Source: Cinnamomum chago (lineage: Eukaryota; Streptophyta; Magnoliopsida; Laurales; Lauraceae). From it: a stretch of 64,000 nucleotides of DNA. The notes below the pieces were generated by a model that saw only the letters and a program-made list of their open reading frames with translations, was not told where the DNA came from and did no database searches. Positions 46,237 through 57,289 of this stretch are shown piece by piece. The position numbers and the translations under genes are program-made. Every line of letters starts with the position of its first letter. The first letter of the stretch is position 1. The stretch is taken from contig CP142451.1 of assembly GCA_038049695.1 (NCBI GenBank), positions 69,332,001-69,396,000 of the forward strand. Reading direction: 5' to 3'.

Positions 46237-48790
46237 GGATAGAGATGATCAAGAGAAAAGTTAGGAAAATATAGATGGTGTGAGAAGGTTTCACTACTAT
46301 TGAGATATGGGCCTTATTGAGTAGTTATTCAATTCTATTAAGAGGATGAGAGATTTTAGGAAGTATTAGAATGAGAGATTTTAGGGAAGTATTAGAGGGA
46401 GAAATTTGGAGTGGCCCACATTAAACCCAAAGCTCTGTGTGTTTTTATTAGAATTTTTCTGAAAGGAGAAATTATGAGTGATGACGTGGCACCCCTCACA
46501 GCCCTCCTCCCTGTTTGCTTTAATATATATAATGTACTCCAGTCATTTTGGCTTTGTAATATTGCTGCAGAGTGTAGTCTTTTTACTTTTCATATAGTCA
46601 ATCCTTTTTTTTTTTAATGGAACTTTTCATATAGTCAATCTGTTGCCATTTTTTGAAAAATAAAAAAAAATACAATCCATTGTGTTAATGTTGCTCAAAT
46701 TTGTTGAATAGAGGGCTCTCAGATTCTTCTTGTCATTTGTGACTGATTTTGTGATTATTTTCACATATTCATTATCTGCAACTGTATTTCATCATCAGGA
46801 TAGGTATTATGGATATACCACTACCAAAAGATAAGCTCTCTCTTGGAATCATTGACCAAGATAACTTAGTAGACACCAGTATCAAGTGAGTAATCCCTTC
46901 TAATACCATTTGAGAGTTCTTTACAGTCTATAGAGCTTCTAATTGATGGCATAAAATTTTGAACGCATAGCATGTTTCTAAAACCTTAGTCATTCAACTT
47001 TTAGCCATGGGATCTAACGAGGTTATCCAGTGAGATGGGGCAGATCCTCTTCTTGGACATTTTGCAGCCAACCCATTTCGTTTTCTTCCTAATTTTTTTA
47101 TCTTGGCTAAGAGAGAATGTAGATACACACACAACCTCAAGGGATTGTTATGCATAAAGATAGATATATAAACATGATTTTTCTACTAATAAATTTCATG
47201 ACAATTATTATTATTACTTTGAATCTTTCAAATTTTTTTTTCTTTTCATATATAAAATTTGGAGAAACCAATTATAATATATTATAGACGTAGGCATCGA
47301 TTTCGAAATTGGAGTCCAATTTGCTAATCAAGTACAAAATTCGACTCTAATCTCAAATCAATTTGAGAAATTGGATCTCAAATCAATTTCAAGAGATAAG
47401 CTCTATCAATCTATTCAGAGTCCACTTTTGTTAAGCTTCTTTTATGTGAATTCAAATTTTAATATATATCTATTATGGATAGGTGATTTAAGAGTCCAGA
47501 TGAAAAAATCCACCTTGCTCAATAACTCTATCCAACCAAGTTAAAATGAGTCTTCTTTAGGTAGATTTAGAATTTTAATATATCTATTATGGTTAGAAAA
47601 TCCTTAATGTTTGTGATTTTTAAAAGTGGATCCTTGATAGTGATTTATACCTATGGGCTCCACATACAATAAACTTTTTTAAAGTGGGCCTCATATTCTA
47701 ATTCCTAAAGACGGGGCGACATGCAATTTTGCAATTGATTGTTTGATTTCGATTTTAATATTGACTTTATTTTATCTTCTTTCTAAAAATTAGAGATATA
47801 TCTTATCCATTAGGATTTTTCTTATAAAGAGATTCATTTAAATAGAATTCATAGTATATATCTTATCTTTTGGATTGCCTTGCAAGTGATTAAGAAAGTT
47901 GCATATAGTAACTAAAAGATTCTGTGTCGAGTGATGTGTAATATACATACAATTTCACAGCAAGTTATATCGCAACTTTGCAAGGCACCCAAGTTCCTGG
48001 TTCGGAAAGAAATAAATGTCAAATCTTGATCGAGGACCTTTACTTTCTACCTTTTTTATTCATCCCTGATGTGTACCTGTAAAATCAAAACTACTCAAGT
48101 CCAAAATTATCGTATGTATTGGCACCCATCGTCCAAATAGAATTTTGGCCCATTCCGCGGAAAGTGAAATGTTTAAAAGTTATTTTTAAGAAAATATAAA
48201 AACAAAAGGGATTCTTACAATAAGATATAAAGACCTTCAGTAATTCTCAAATAAAGATAAGATTTGAACTTTTGTCAAAGAAGCATGGCCCACTTTTAGA
48301 TCGGCCTAACCATGTCGTGCCGTACCGTACCCGAATTAGGCCAGGCAGTGCCACCCATTAGCTGGACCACATAACCATCCTAATCTTATATTTTTAAATT
48401 TGCTTATATAAATAAAAAAATACACTTTTTGGGCTTTTAGGGTTGTCAACTAGAAATAAAGTTGAAATTACTAAAATAAATACATAAACATCGATGTTAA
48501 TTTACATAAGACTTGAAGTTTCATACTCATTTATATAAAACATAATATTTACTTTGTATAAATGCCGGGTTGGGCCATGCTTCGAACCGTAATAAATGGT
48601 ATATTTATTTATTTTATATTTATTTTCTCATTAATTAATATCTCATAAAATAACCACAAATTGGACGTATTTTTATTTCTGGGCTCGGGCTTAGCGCGGG
48701 CATGCTTTGCTAATTTTTTAAATATTAAAAAAGGTACAGTTTGCATGATATAAAAAAATGGAGAAACTAATAAAAGCTGTCTTTCTTTCC
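46237..48790. other. No gene recognised
   Basis: AT-rich sequence. Small features only: a two-copy 27-bp repeat 'gagagattttag(g)gaagtattaga' near 46340-46400 and an 18-bp direct repeat 'cttttcatatagtcaatc' around a T run (46585-46642). No continuation of the Copia reverse transcriptase is present. Confidence 0.5.
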
Positions 48791-48829
48791 TATGTGTTCC
48801 ACTTGATGAAGAGATTCTTCTGATTTTTG

Positions 48830-49205
48830 GTCCAGTCATCCATATAGTGGCATCCACCTTCCTGTAGCATAGAAGCAATGCAATTGCATCACCGTATCAC
48901 ATATAGTTGCATATAAGGCCATTTGCTTGGCATGCAAATTGCCTGATATATTGATAAGAACCTTTTCCATCCAAAACCAATGTACTTGTTTTATTGATTT
49001 GGTGTTGGCTGAGTCTGTTTCCCATGACCTATTTGGACATGGCCTATTTGGGACGGATTTGGGATTATATTGAGCAAGAAAAGGAGTTGGGCTTGCTTCA
49101 GCTAGCCACATTGGGCACTAACAAGTTGTATTATAATCAAACAATATATATCCTTTTGAAGCGTGCTGATTGATTCTCTATTACATCAAAATATCTCTCT
49201 GAATA
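48830..49205 (+). repeat. Dispersed repeat, copy III
   Basis: It matches 52190-52560 in the same orientation with clear divergence: 'gaagcaatgcaattgcatcac', 'ccaaaaccaatgtact', 'gtttcccatg', 'acaagttgtattataatcaa.caatatatatcc', 'cttttgaagcgtgctgatt.attct'. Type of element unknown. Confidence 0.7.
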
Positions 49206-49216
49206 TTTGTACAAGA

Positions 49217-49350
49217 ACGCAGGTTCGAGACCCTGCGAGCAAGCACTTTGTGCAAAAAAAGCCAGAGGTTAGGTCTGTATTCAGTTTGGACCCTGCTAGG
49301 ACCCTACTTTTACGTGGACCTTCACTGGTTAATGACCTTTTAAAGCATTT
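49217..49350 (+). mobile_element. 5'-truncated tRNA-derived SINE
   Basis: Contains the B-box match GCAGGTTCGAGACCCTGC and the body 'ttaggtctgtattcagtttggaccctgctaggaccct'. The body is shared, inverted, with 53186-53320. The A-box part is missing. Confidence 0.65.
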
Positions 49351-49681
49351 TTAGTCCAGTTGCATCTATAGATGACTTCCTACAGAAGGTTTGATGCGGA
49401 CATTGGAGGGAAGATGCGGGGCGAACAATGAAAGTGGATGGAGATAGGGGAAGATTGAGCTCTCACCAAACTCCAAACCAGGAGGCATTAGAGATCTCGA
49501 GGAGTAGAACTCTAAGAAAACTTCATTTCATTAATCATTAATGGTTAATGATTAGCCAGAGAGGCTTTACATCATTATATAAGAAAAGAAATGACCCTAG
49601 GACTAATTTGGATCATCTAAACACATTGATGGTCCTCATTAGAACATTCTACTAAAACAACTTAAAACATAATTAAAAGCT

Positions 49682-49875
49682 CTAAATAATATAAAAATGG
49701 TCATCACCCAGTGCGGCCCCATCGAAGTAGTCTTGGGAGGGTCCAAACTGGAGACTTTGGCAATTTTACACAAAGTCGCTACTCGTAGGTCTTCAACCTG
49801 CCTGAGAACAACACATGGTGCCCGAGTCTTTTACCATTGCACCAAAGCAATGACCTTGCCCTAAATAATATAAGA
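49682..49875 (-). mobile_element. tRNA-derived SINE with 15-bp target duplication
   Basis: The 164-bp element (49697-49860) is flanked by CTAAATAATATAAAA (49682-49696) and CTAAATAATATAAGA (49861-49875), one mismatch. On the minus strand it begins with an A-box-like TTGGTGCAATGGT and a B-box-like AGGTTGAAGACCT, and has the SINE-type body '…tttggaccctcccaagactacttcg…'. Length, promoter boxes and duplication together support a SINE. Confidence 0.82.
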
Positions 49876-49975
49876 ATAACATAAAATGAATGGGCTGGGC
49901 CCAAAGGCTTGGTCAAAACAGATGGGATGGGCTCATTGGCAGGTCGACCTATGGTGACCATGTGTCTGTCCTGCA

Positions 49976-50636
49976 TTAAGGTTACATACCCTTTTCTTGT
50001 ATGTATCGATAAGAAATGACACGTAATCCCCATTAACACAATTGCCCTCTGATTTTAATGCATCTCTTGACGGTTCTGACCATGAAACAAGAAGATACCA
50101 AAGTACACAAATGGTGTTGCATGACTTCCAAATGAACACTAAATCATGTTGTTTCATTAAGTTTAGATAGTGAATCGAATTACGGCGTTTCTAAATTTTT
50201 GGAAATTAATTGCAGTCTTCTTATCAAAGAAAATTTGATATTTATCTAGATATAATTTAACTGATGATGAACTTTCAAAGAATTTTATTTTTAATGCATA
50301 AATTTAAGGGGGTAATTTTCTTGATGTGATGATCATAGGTATAATTTAGAAAATAAATAAATAAAAAGAGCATAGAGTGGCTTACAAAGTCACAATCTTC
50401 GTAAAAAAATTGACCTGACTTTTTAATCATTACTTACCAAACATGCGTAAATGCATGTAAATAGTAGTATTGAAGCTACTGGTTGAAATAAGAACATAAA
50501 TCTGATTCCTAATATTTTGACGCAGTAGAGAATCAATGAGCGAACTTCAAAACCAAGAAAATATATTGCTTGATTAGAATACAACTTGTCAATCCATAAT
50601 GTGATTGGGAGACGCAAATTGGCCCATGCAGGGTCG
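49976..50636 (-). repeat. Dispersed repeat, copy I (inverted relative to copy II)
   Basis: Its reverse complement aligns along most of its length with 52367-53135, for example 'atgcaacaccatttgtgtactttggtatcttcttgtttcatggtcagaac' and 'catgtttggtaagtaatgattaa'. Divergence is moderate, with several indels. No coding capacity recognised. Confidence 0.85.
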
Positions 50637-50639
50637 GAT

Positions 50640-51785
50640 CAATGTGATGACCATTTAGGCCGCTCACCCCAGATCGGCTCAAAAAATCTCCCAAAAGCTT
50701 ATAATGGCACCTAGTAGTGCCCGTACCAAAAAAGACCACTCCACCCCAAAGCATTTTCTACCTTTGCCCAAAAACTAAAAACAACAATTCCACCAGACGA
50801 CACTTCCTTCCCCCAATGGGGCCCACTTATATATGGTCTGTGTAATTTGTACACTTATTTAGAAAGTGTGGCCCCGACCTAAGACACATGTTGAAATAAA
50901 TAATATAATAAAATTAGAAAAGTAGAGTCATAAGCTATAATGCAAGGATATTTCAAAATGGACAACGTATCGTGTCTTATCGTATCCGATACTTCATTTT
51001 TTATGTGTAAAATCCATGCCCCTATTGTGTCTACGACGTGTCATTGCTGTATCCATGCCGTAGCTGTGCCTCATAGGTCATAAGCATTTGACTTCTAAAA
51101 ACTGAAAGTCTTCAAGGGAGTCTTGTTGAGATAAAGTGTCATGACACTTGGAAATTGTCTCTTTGTTGAAAATGACAAGTTCTTTCGGGTGAAAATAAAA
51201 TAGGGAAACGTAAGAACCCATCAAACCAAAGATACCACATTCCAACGTTCCAGCCCCATTAGTTTAGAGATCTCCATCCAAGTCGGTCCCACCATTGGAT
51301 TAATTGTTTGATAATACAATGAAAATAAATATATATAAAATTGTGTTAATCATGTTTTTGATCGAAAGGTCAATCGAATGGTTGGATTAATTCTGATTTT
51401 GGATATCTGTTCATTTAAATGGCTTTTTTATTTTGAACGATTCAGATTTCAATAAATGGGCTCCACTATAGTGTTCTACTCTTTTTTTCTCCATATATGT
51501 TCAAGTGTAACGAAAAGCTCAGCGTTGCTCTAAAACATGAGTAGAACCATACAAGAATAAAGAGGGTATTTTATGGGGTACTCGAGAATCGTTTGATGCT
51601 TTACATGTAGCCCTATTAAACTCATTCATAAAATCAAAAGGCTTATCACGCATAAAATTATAGAAATTGAATTTTAATTACTTATTTCTTTTTTTTAGTG
51701 CAATACATTTTCTCTTTTCCTATTGTTAATGTGAAAAGTCTAGGAAAGTCTAGAAAAGTTTAGTCCTACCTAAACAAAAATCTTT
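50640..51785. other. No gene recognised
   Basis: Unremarkable AT-rich spacer; nothing beyond short low-complexity runs. Confidence 0.45.
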
Positions 51786-51787
51786 GG

Positions 51788-51967
51788 AAGGGGCGGACCC
51801 AAGTACGGGCATACGGGTGCGGTCCCAATTGTCAAACCTTGGCGCGCTTTCAAAACCTATATGAAAATTAAGGTCCATTTCCAAAATCTACGTGAAAATC
51901 CTTAGTTTGCCCTCAAAAGGAAACTACCTACCCGCACCCCTCAAACAAAAATCCTGGGTCCACCACT
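51788..51967. mobile_element. Candidate MITE (~180 bp)
   Basis: Imperfect terminal inverted repeats: AAGGGGCGGACCCAAG at the left and CCTGGGTCCACCACTG at the right (complement CAGTGGTGGACCCAGG). No clear target duplication. The left end of a similar sequence is seen at 9616. Confidence 0.5.
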
Positions 51968-51984
51968 GGGCTCATGGGAAGCAT

Positions 51985-52356
51985 TCTCAGCCAACACTGA
52001 ATAAGTAAACAAAGTACATTGGTTTTGAAAGGGAAAGATTCATATCAACATTTTTGACAAGTTTGCATGTCAAGCAGATTGCCTTGCACGCAGCTATATG
52101 TGCCACTGTGATGTAGTTGTATTGTATTGCTTCCATGTCGTGAGAAGGTGAACACCACCGTATGGATGAGGATGAAGATACAGTGGTGTTCACCTTCTCC
52201 CACCTTCTCACAACATGGAAGCAATACAACTACATCACAATGACACATATAGCTGCATGCAAGTCCATCTTCTTGACACGAAAATTTGCTAGACATGATG
52301 ATACGAGTATTTCTCTTCCAAAACCAATGTACTTTGTTTACTGCTTGGTGTTTGTT
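51985..52356. repeat. Long hairpin (inverted repeat, ~170-bp arms)
   Basis: The left arm (51985-52157) and right arm (52187-52356) are inverted copies with a short loop. The stem tip is exact: GGTGAACACCAC … GTGGTGTTCACC. Near the loop, tracts such as 'atgtagttgtattg.ttccatg.cgtgagaaggtg' pair almost fully. The right arm is continuous with repeat copy II. Confidence 0.88.
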
Positions 52357-52366
52357 GAGGCTGTTT

Positions 52367-53135
52367 CCCATGGGCCTATTTGTGTCAGTCAGCCACACTG
52401 GGGATTGACAAGTTGTGTTATAATCAAGAAATATATTTTTTTGATACCAGTAAAAACTTATTTCACCAAAAGACCAATACAAAAGGACAAATCAGAAAAG
52501 CTCTACTTAGTCAAGCAATATATATCCGTGCTTTTGAAGTATGCTGATTTATTCTATGTTATGTCAAAATATTAGGAATCATATTTATGTTGTTCTGGTG
52601 TCAATCGGTAGCTTCGATCCTCCTAGCACTTGCGCATGTTTGGTAAGTAATGATTAAATAGTCATGCCCTTTTTTTATGGTGACTTTGTAAGTCACTCTA
52701 TTCTATTTTTATTTATTTATTTATTTTTTGAATTATATCAATGATCATCACATCAAGAAAATTACAACATTAAGTGTTGATTGATGGATACATGTTCATG
52801 TTTAGTAATTAATTTATGCATTACAAATAAAATATTTTAAAAGTTCATTATAAGATAAATTATAGATGGATAAATATCATATTTTCTTTGATAAGAAGAC
52901 TGCAAGTAATTTCCAAAAATTTAACAATGCAGTCATTTGATTCACTATTTGCACTTAATGAAACAACATGATTTAGTGTTTCTTTGAAAGTCATGCAACA
53001 CCATTTGTGTACTTTGGTATCTTCTTGTTTCATGGTCAGAACTAGCCAGAGATGCCCTAAAATCATAGGGCTGTTGTGTTATTGGGGGCTACTTGTCACC
53101 CGTTAACGATGCATATAAGAAAAAGGTATGTAACC
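52367..53135 (+). repeat. Dispersed repeat, copy II
   Basis: Inverted partner of 49976-50636 and, at its start, homologous to copy III. It joins the hairpin on its left. Confidence 0.85.
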
Positions 53136-53185
53136 TTCTGTAATACATTTTCTATAGATGCAAATGGAATAAAAGTGCTTGAAAA

Positions 53186-53320
53186 AGGTCATATCCTAGT
53201 GCGAGTCCTGCCAAAGCAGGGTCGTGAAAGGGTCCAGACTGAATACAGACCTAACATTTAGCTTTTTCTTTTTTTCACAAAGCGACTTCTTGCAGGTTTC
53301 GAACATGCGTTCTCACGCAA
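53186..53320 (-). mobile_element. tRNA-derived SINE relative
   Basis: On the minus strand: CATGTTCGAAACCTGCAAG (B-box-like), 'gctaaatgttaggtctgtattcagtctggaccctttcacgaccctgctttggcaggactcgcactaggatatgacc'-type body shared with 49217-49350. It lacks a clear A box. Confidence 0.65.
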
Positions 53321-53329
53321 ATATGCATG

Positions 53330-54475
53330 TAACAATTAACAACTCATTCTATTCGGAGAGAAAAAATTTATATTGTTTGATAAAATCTATTTCATGATTA
53401 CTATTTGAGAAACTCATGGATGTGAAAATATTTAAATTTCCTTGGTACAAACCAAAGATGACTCTTTTCTTTTCCTAAATGGTCAATGGTCTCCGATTCT
53501 GAAATTAAATGTTTAATCTAGTAGTACTTACGTATCAAATCACCCACCTCAACATGATTTTGCAGTCAGTTCCCTTGAACAACTAGGTCCCTAGAGAATG
53601 AAGAAGAGATAGGTTCAATTTTTGTAGATGCATCCTGCTTGATGGCACTGCAGGAAACAAAAACCTCTCCTTCCACCAATGGCCTGGAAAAGAATTGTAG
53701 GAACATAGCTCAATCCTCCACCTCTTTTGCATCCATTGCTTTTTACCAGATTAGAAGTATTCCCAAGGTACCACCTTTTAGAAGGCCTTTACTTGCAACC
53801 TGTGCAAATGACTTTGTATTTTTGATATCGCATCATTTAGTTATACATATTACCTTTACGATAAAATTTTGTTCAAAAGTTGGTTAATTTTTCATTTTGT
53901 ATCTTTCAACAATTTTTCACTTTCATTTACCTTTTTACATGGGTTTCTTTAGTGTTTTCCAATTACAAATAGATGGTAGCTAGTCGATATCATGAGTATT
54001 AACTTTCTCCTCTCTAACAAACTTGTGGGTAAATAACCAACTTTGTACATAATTATTTATGACACAATTACCAGCTATATTTATATTTATAAAAATTTTC
54101 AGGTGGGCTCCTGCGCTATCTAAATAGTTTAGATGCGCACAAGCCACAGGAAAATTTCTCCTATGATCAATTTGAATGTTCACACAACCACCCCCTTTGA
54201 ATGTACCGATCCCGTGTTTTTAATACCGATCAGAATGGACGGGAGTTTTGGATCAAGTTTGAGATTTTTTTTATACCATTTAATTTGTAGGCCACAAATC
54301 AAGGGGTTAGAACCATTGGATTTACCTGAAATTTCATATTTGGGGTGGTCCTACTTGGATTGTTCGATCCCCACATGGGCCATGACGGGTGCGGCCTCTC
54401 CAGTCGTCTTGCGTGGTGCTTCTATGCATATCTTGCATGGTGCTACTATATGAGACATGTGCATGGGAGCACTGC
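53330..54475. other. No gene recognised
   Basis: AT-rich spacer. A short open stretch near 53570-53780 has no family features. Confidence 0.4.
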
Positions 54476-54479
54476 CTAT

Positions 54480-54930
54480 TCGCTTACATGAATTTTGTTT
54501 CTCCATTCTGATCTGTCCCAAGAAAAATTCTTAGTTAGGTTGCACTTCTGATCTATTGTTACTATTTTCATCCGTGTTTTCCTTACTTTACCGCTTCTCC
54601 TTGGTGGGCCATCAACCTACATAGAAAAATTTTTCCTCATCAGTGTCGTTGCCACCCTCTGCATTGCACATGTCCAAACTATCTCAAATGAGTTTTTCTT
54701 ATTTTATGACCTATTAATGCTACCCAAAGCGCTTATTTCTGATTCTATCTTTCCTAGTCTTATCGCACATCTGCCTAAACATTTTTATCTATGCTACGCT
54801 CAATTTGTGCATATCTTCTTCTTGATTGTCTAACATTTTGCTCCAAAGGACATAGCTGGTCTAATTGCTATTTTGTAAATTCTTTTCCTTCAATCTTGTT
54901 GGTATGCAAGAGATTTATTCTGGTACCTTG
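54480..54930 (-). pseudogene. RTE-type LINE relic, C-terminal end of ORF
   Basis: On the minus strand, with several stops, the order is IPTRLKEKNLQNSN, then HKLSVA and MFRQMCDKTRKDRIRNK, then a WFGHV-like stretch, then sequence like that of the 2433-2536 tail (GGGACAGATCAGAATGGAGAAACAAAATTCATGTAAG). This is the C-terminal order of plant RTE ORFs (MLRWMCGxTRKDRIRNE … RWFGHVQRRP … DRxEWRxRIHVADP). The very 3' end and (GAT)n tail are missing. Confidence 0.75.
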
Positions 54931-55037
54931 GCTCAATATTTTGTAACGATTAGGAGATTGATGAAGATGTTGAACATAGGATAAAAGTAGGATGGTTGAA
55001 GTGGAGACTTGTTTAAGGGGTGCTTTGTGACCGATAT

Positions 55038-56039
55038 TGTTAGACCCTGACCCAGACTAATTCGATTAGTGTGCGATTAGTGTGTATTTAGTCCTCAGTG
55101 GGTTTAGTTGTCGTTGGATTAGAAATAATTAGTTTTAGCCTTGGACATAACTTTGGAAATTTTGAGAACATTTAGTATTAGTCAGACATGCTCAGGAAGG
55201 CCTGAGTGTAGTGTAAGCTTGGGAGGATCGTGTTGGTTTTCCATTTTTAATTGTGATTTCAATTTCAATTGAATGATTTTATTATTTTTTATAACTTTCA
55301 TTTTCAGCCCATTCGCGTTTGAAGCCCAAAATCCAAGTTTTGACCGAAAAAGGGTAAAATTGTCTTTTATACACAAGTCTGGACACAAAATTCAAGATCT
55401 CAAAACCATGTCAAAAATATACTTTTTGGAAACTAGATTTTTCAAGGATCATTTTATCCTACTTCGTCGAATTCATTCGAGGCCCGCAAGATCATGTTTT
55501 TGTCAATGCAAGGTTTAGCCTCATTGGGCCCCATTTGCAAGTGTTTAAAGTCAACTCTTTCTCTTTTCACTCTTTTCACTCTCAAACCCTAACCCTTGAG
55601 CACCAAGAAGAGAAAACCCTTTCCCCTTTCACTTTCTTCCTCTTCAATGCACAAGCTAGAAGACTCCAAAAGAAATTCCAAGACCATCATCTTCTTCCTC
55701 TCATCCCAAGCTTTCCATTGATACAAGTTTCTTGAAGTTTCTAGTTGGGCAAGCTCTTCATTTTCTTCCTTCCCTCTTGGTTGTGCATCTCTAGGTAAGA
55801 ACTCCAACCCATCTTTTTAATGGAGCCTTTTTGGTTCCTAAAGATTTTGTTTCATGTTTGCAAACCCCTTTTGTGAAAATGGGTTTCTTGTTTTCAAGTT
55901 TGAGTGAGTTTTGAATGGGTTTTCATGGGTTTTGTAGTCTTTGGGCTTAGCTTGAGTGGAAGTGCTTGAAGAAAGGTTTGTGGCATCTTGGACTAAGGCA
56001 AGTAAACAATCAAGCATGGATGTTAGCATGTGTGCATTT

Positions 56040-56075
<36 letters not shown>

Positions 56076-57289
56076 CATTCTCTTCATTTCATTGGAAATC
56101 TATGTCTTGAATGGAAAATTTGGGGATTTTGTTTTAGATTTGGGAATGAGAATGTGATGTCTCAATTTGTGATATGAAATGGGTGTCTTATTATCCCTTG
56201 GAGAGCATGTAGGCTCAGGGAAGTGCAGGTTGCATGGGAGTCAAGAAGAAGGAAAAAAAAAAGAAATGTAAAAATCTGAATTGAAATGCACTTCCTGTGC
56301 AGTTTCGGTCAGCCGCTGGTCAGCTGGCGGCTAGCCGAAATCCCCATTTCGGCTAACCGCGAGCTGACCGAGCTCGGCGGTTTCTTTTCCAGAAGCTGGC
56401 ATGTGCATCAGGGTTCATCGGTCAGCCCAATGGTCAGTTTACGGCTAGCCGTCAGGTCCCATTTGGGCTAACCGCAAGCTAGCCGAAGTCGGTTCGGTTT
56501 CTTTTCCAGAGAGCTGCGTTTGGACCTGGGTTTCCAGCGGTTAGCCTGTCGGTCAGCTGCCGGTTAACTGCCAGATCCTAGTTCGACTAGCCGACATATG
56601 ACCGCGAGCTGACCGAATTTGACACCATTGCCCATTTTGAAGAATATTTGTAAGAATGAAAAATAGAACATGTTAAGTGACCTTTAGCCTGATATTGTGC
56701 ACTTGAAACCTGAGATGTCTTTTAACTTCAACGGCACAGATTCTCTTTTAATTCCAATATTTAGGGTTTCGTTTACACAAAGATCAACCAAATGGTCCTT
56801 ACATGTGCTTGATAGACTTTGTGTACGTACATTAACTTTTGATACAATGAATATCATTGTGTATTCATTTTGAATGTTATGTACAAGCTTGTTTGAAGAT
56901 TTGTTCCAAAAGTAAAAAAAAAAAGGGGTCACTTCCTAAACGTGTTATGCATATTAATTATACCTTTTGCTACTCGTGTTTGTCGTGTTTTGATAATTGA
57001 TTTTCCCCTTTTATCTCGACATGTTTAGACAGTGTTTCGCGTGTTTTGTGCATTCATGAATTTAAGTGAACACCACTGAGTTTGGACTGCGCTTTCAGTT
57101 TGATCCATTGTCTGGGGGTCGTTAAACATGTGGACTATTTGCAGATTGGTCATGTATTTTATTACACATTGTGCATGTTCGGTTCCACGGCCGGAATCCC
57201 CGTTTATGTGGGAATCGTGTCGTGATTATATTATGTGTATCGTGCTTGTCGTGCGTGCTTGCTCTTTTCATTATAAATGATAGAGAAAG
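55038..57289 (+). mobile_element. Family X LTR (copy X4), interrupted by Y3
   Basis: The LTR begins TGTTAGACCCTGACCCAGAC, aligned with the X3 start, and continues with X-type text ('ttcgtcgaattcattcgaggccc', 'caagctctt…'). It is cut at 57289 by family Y element Y3; the remainder would lie beyond the right edge. It includes a 34-base T run (56042-56075). Confidence 0.82.
56305..56620 (+). repeat. Palindrome array in LTR X4
   Basis: Perfect CGGCTAGCCG at 56328-56337 and 56442-56451. About twelve further variants (CGGTCAGC, GGCTAACCG, GAGCTGACCG) alternate in the two directions. Spacers such as 'cggtttcttttccagaagctg' and 'cggtttcttttccagagagctg' repeat too. It lies about 1.3-1.6 kb from the LTR start, the same place as in X2. 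Confidence 0.88.

Noticed and set aside
46799..46890. Short frame starting with ATG and ending at a GTGAGT-like donor
   Set aside because: Only 26 codons with no family match; the donor-like site alone is not enough.
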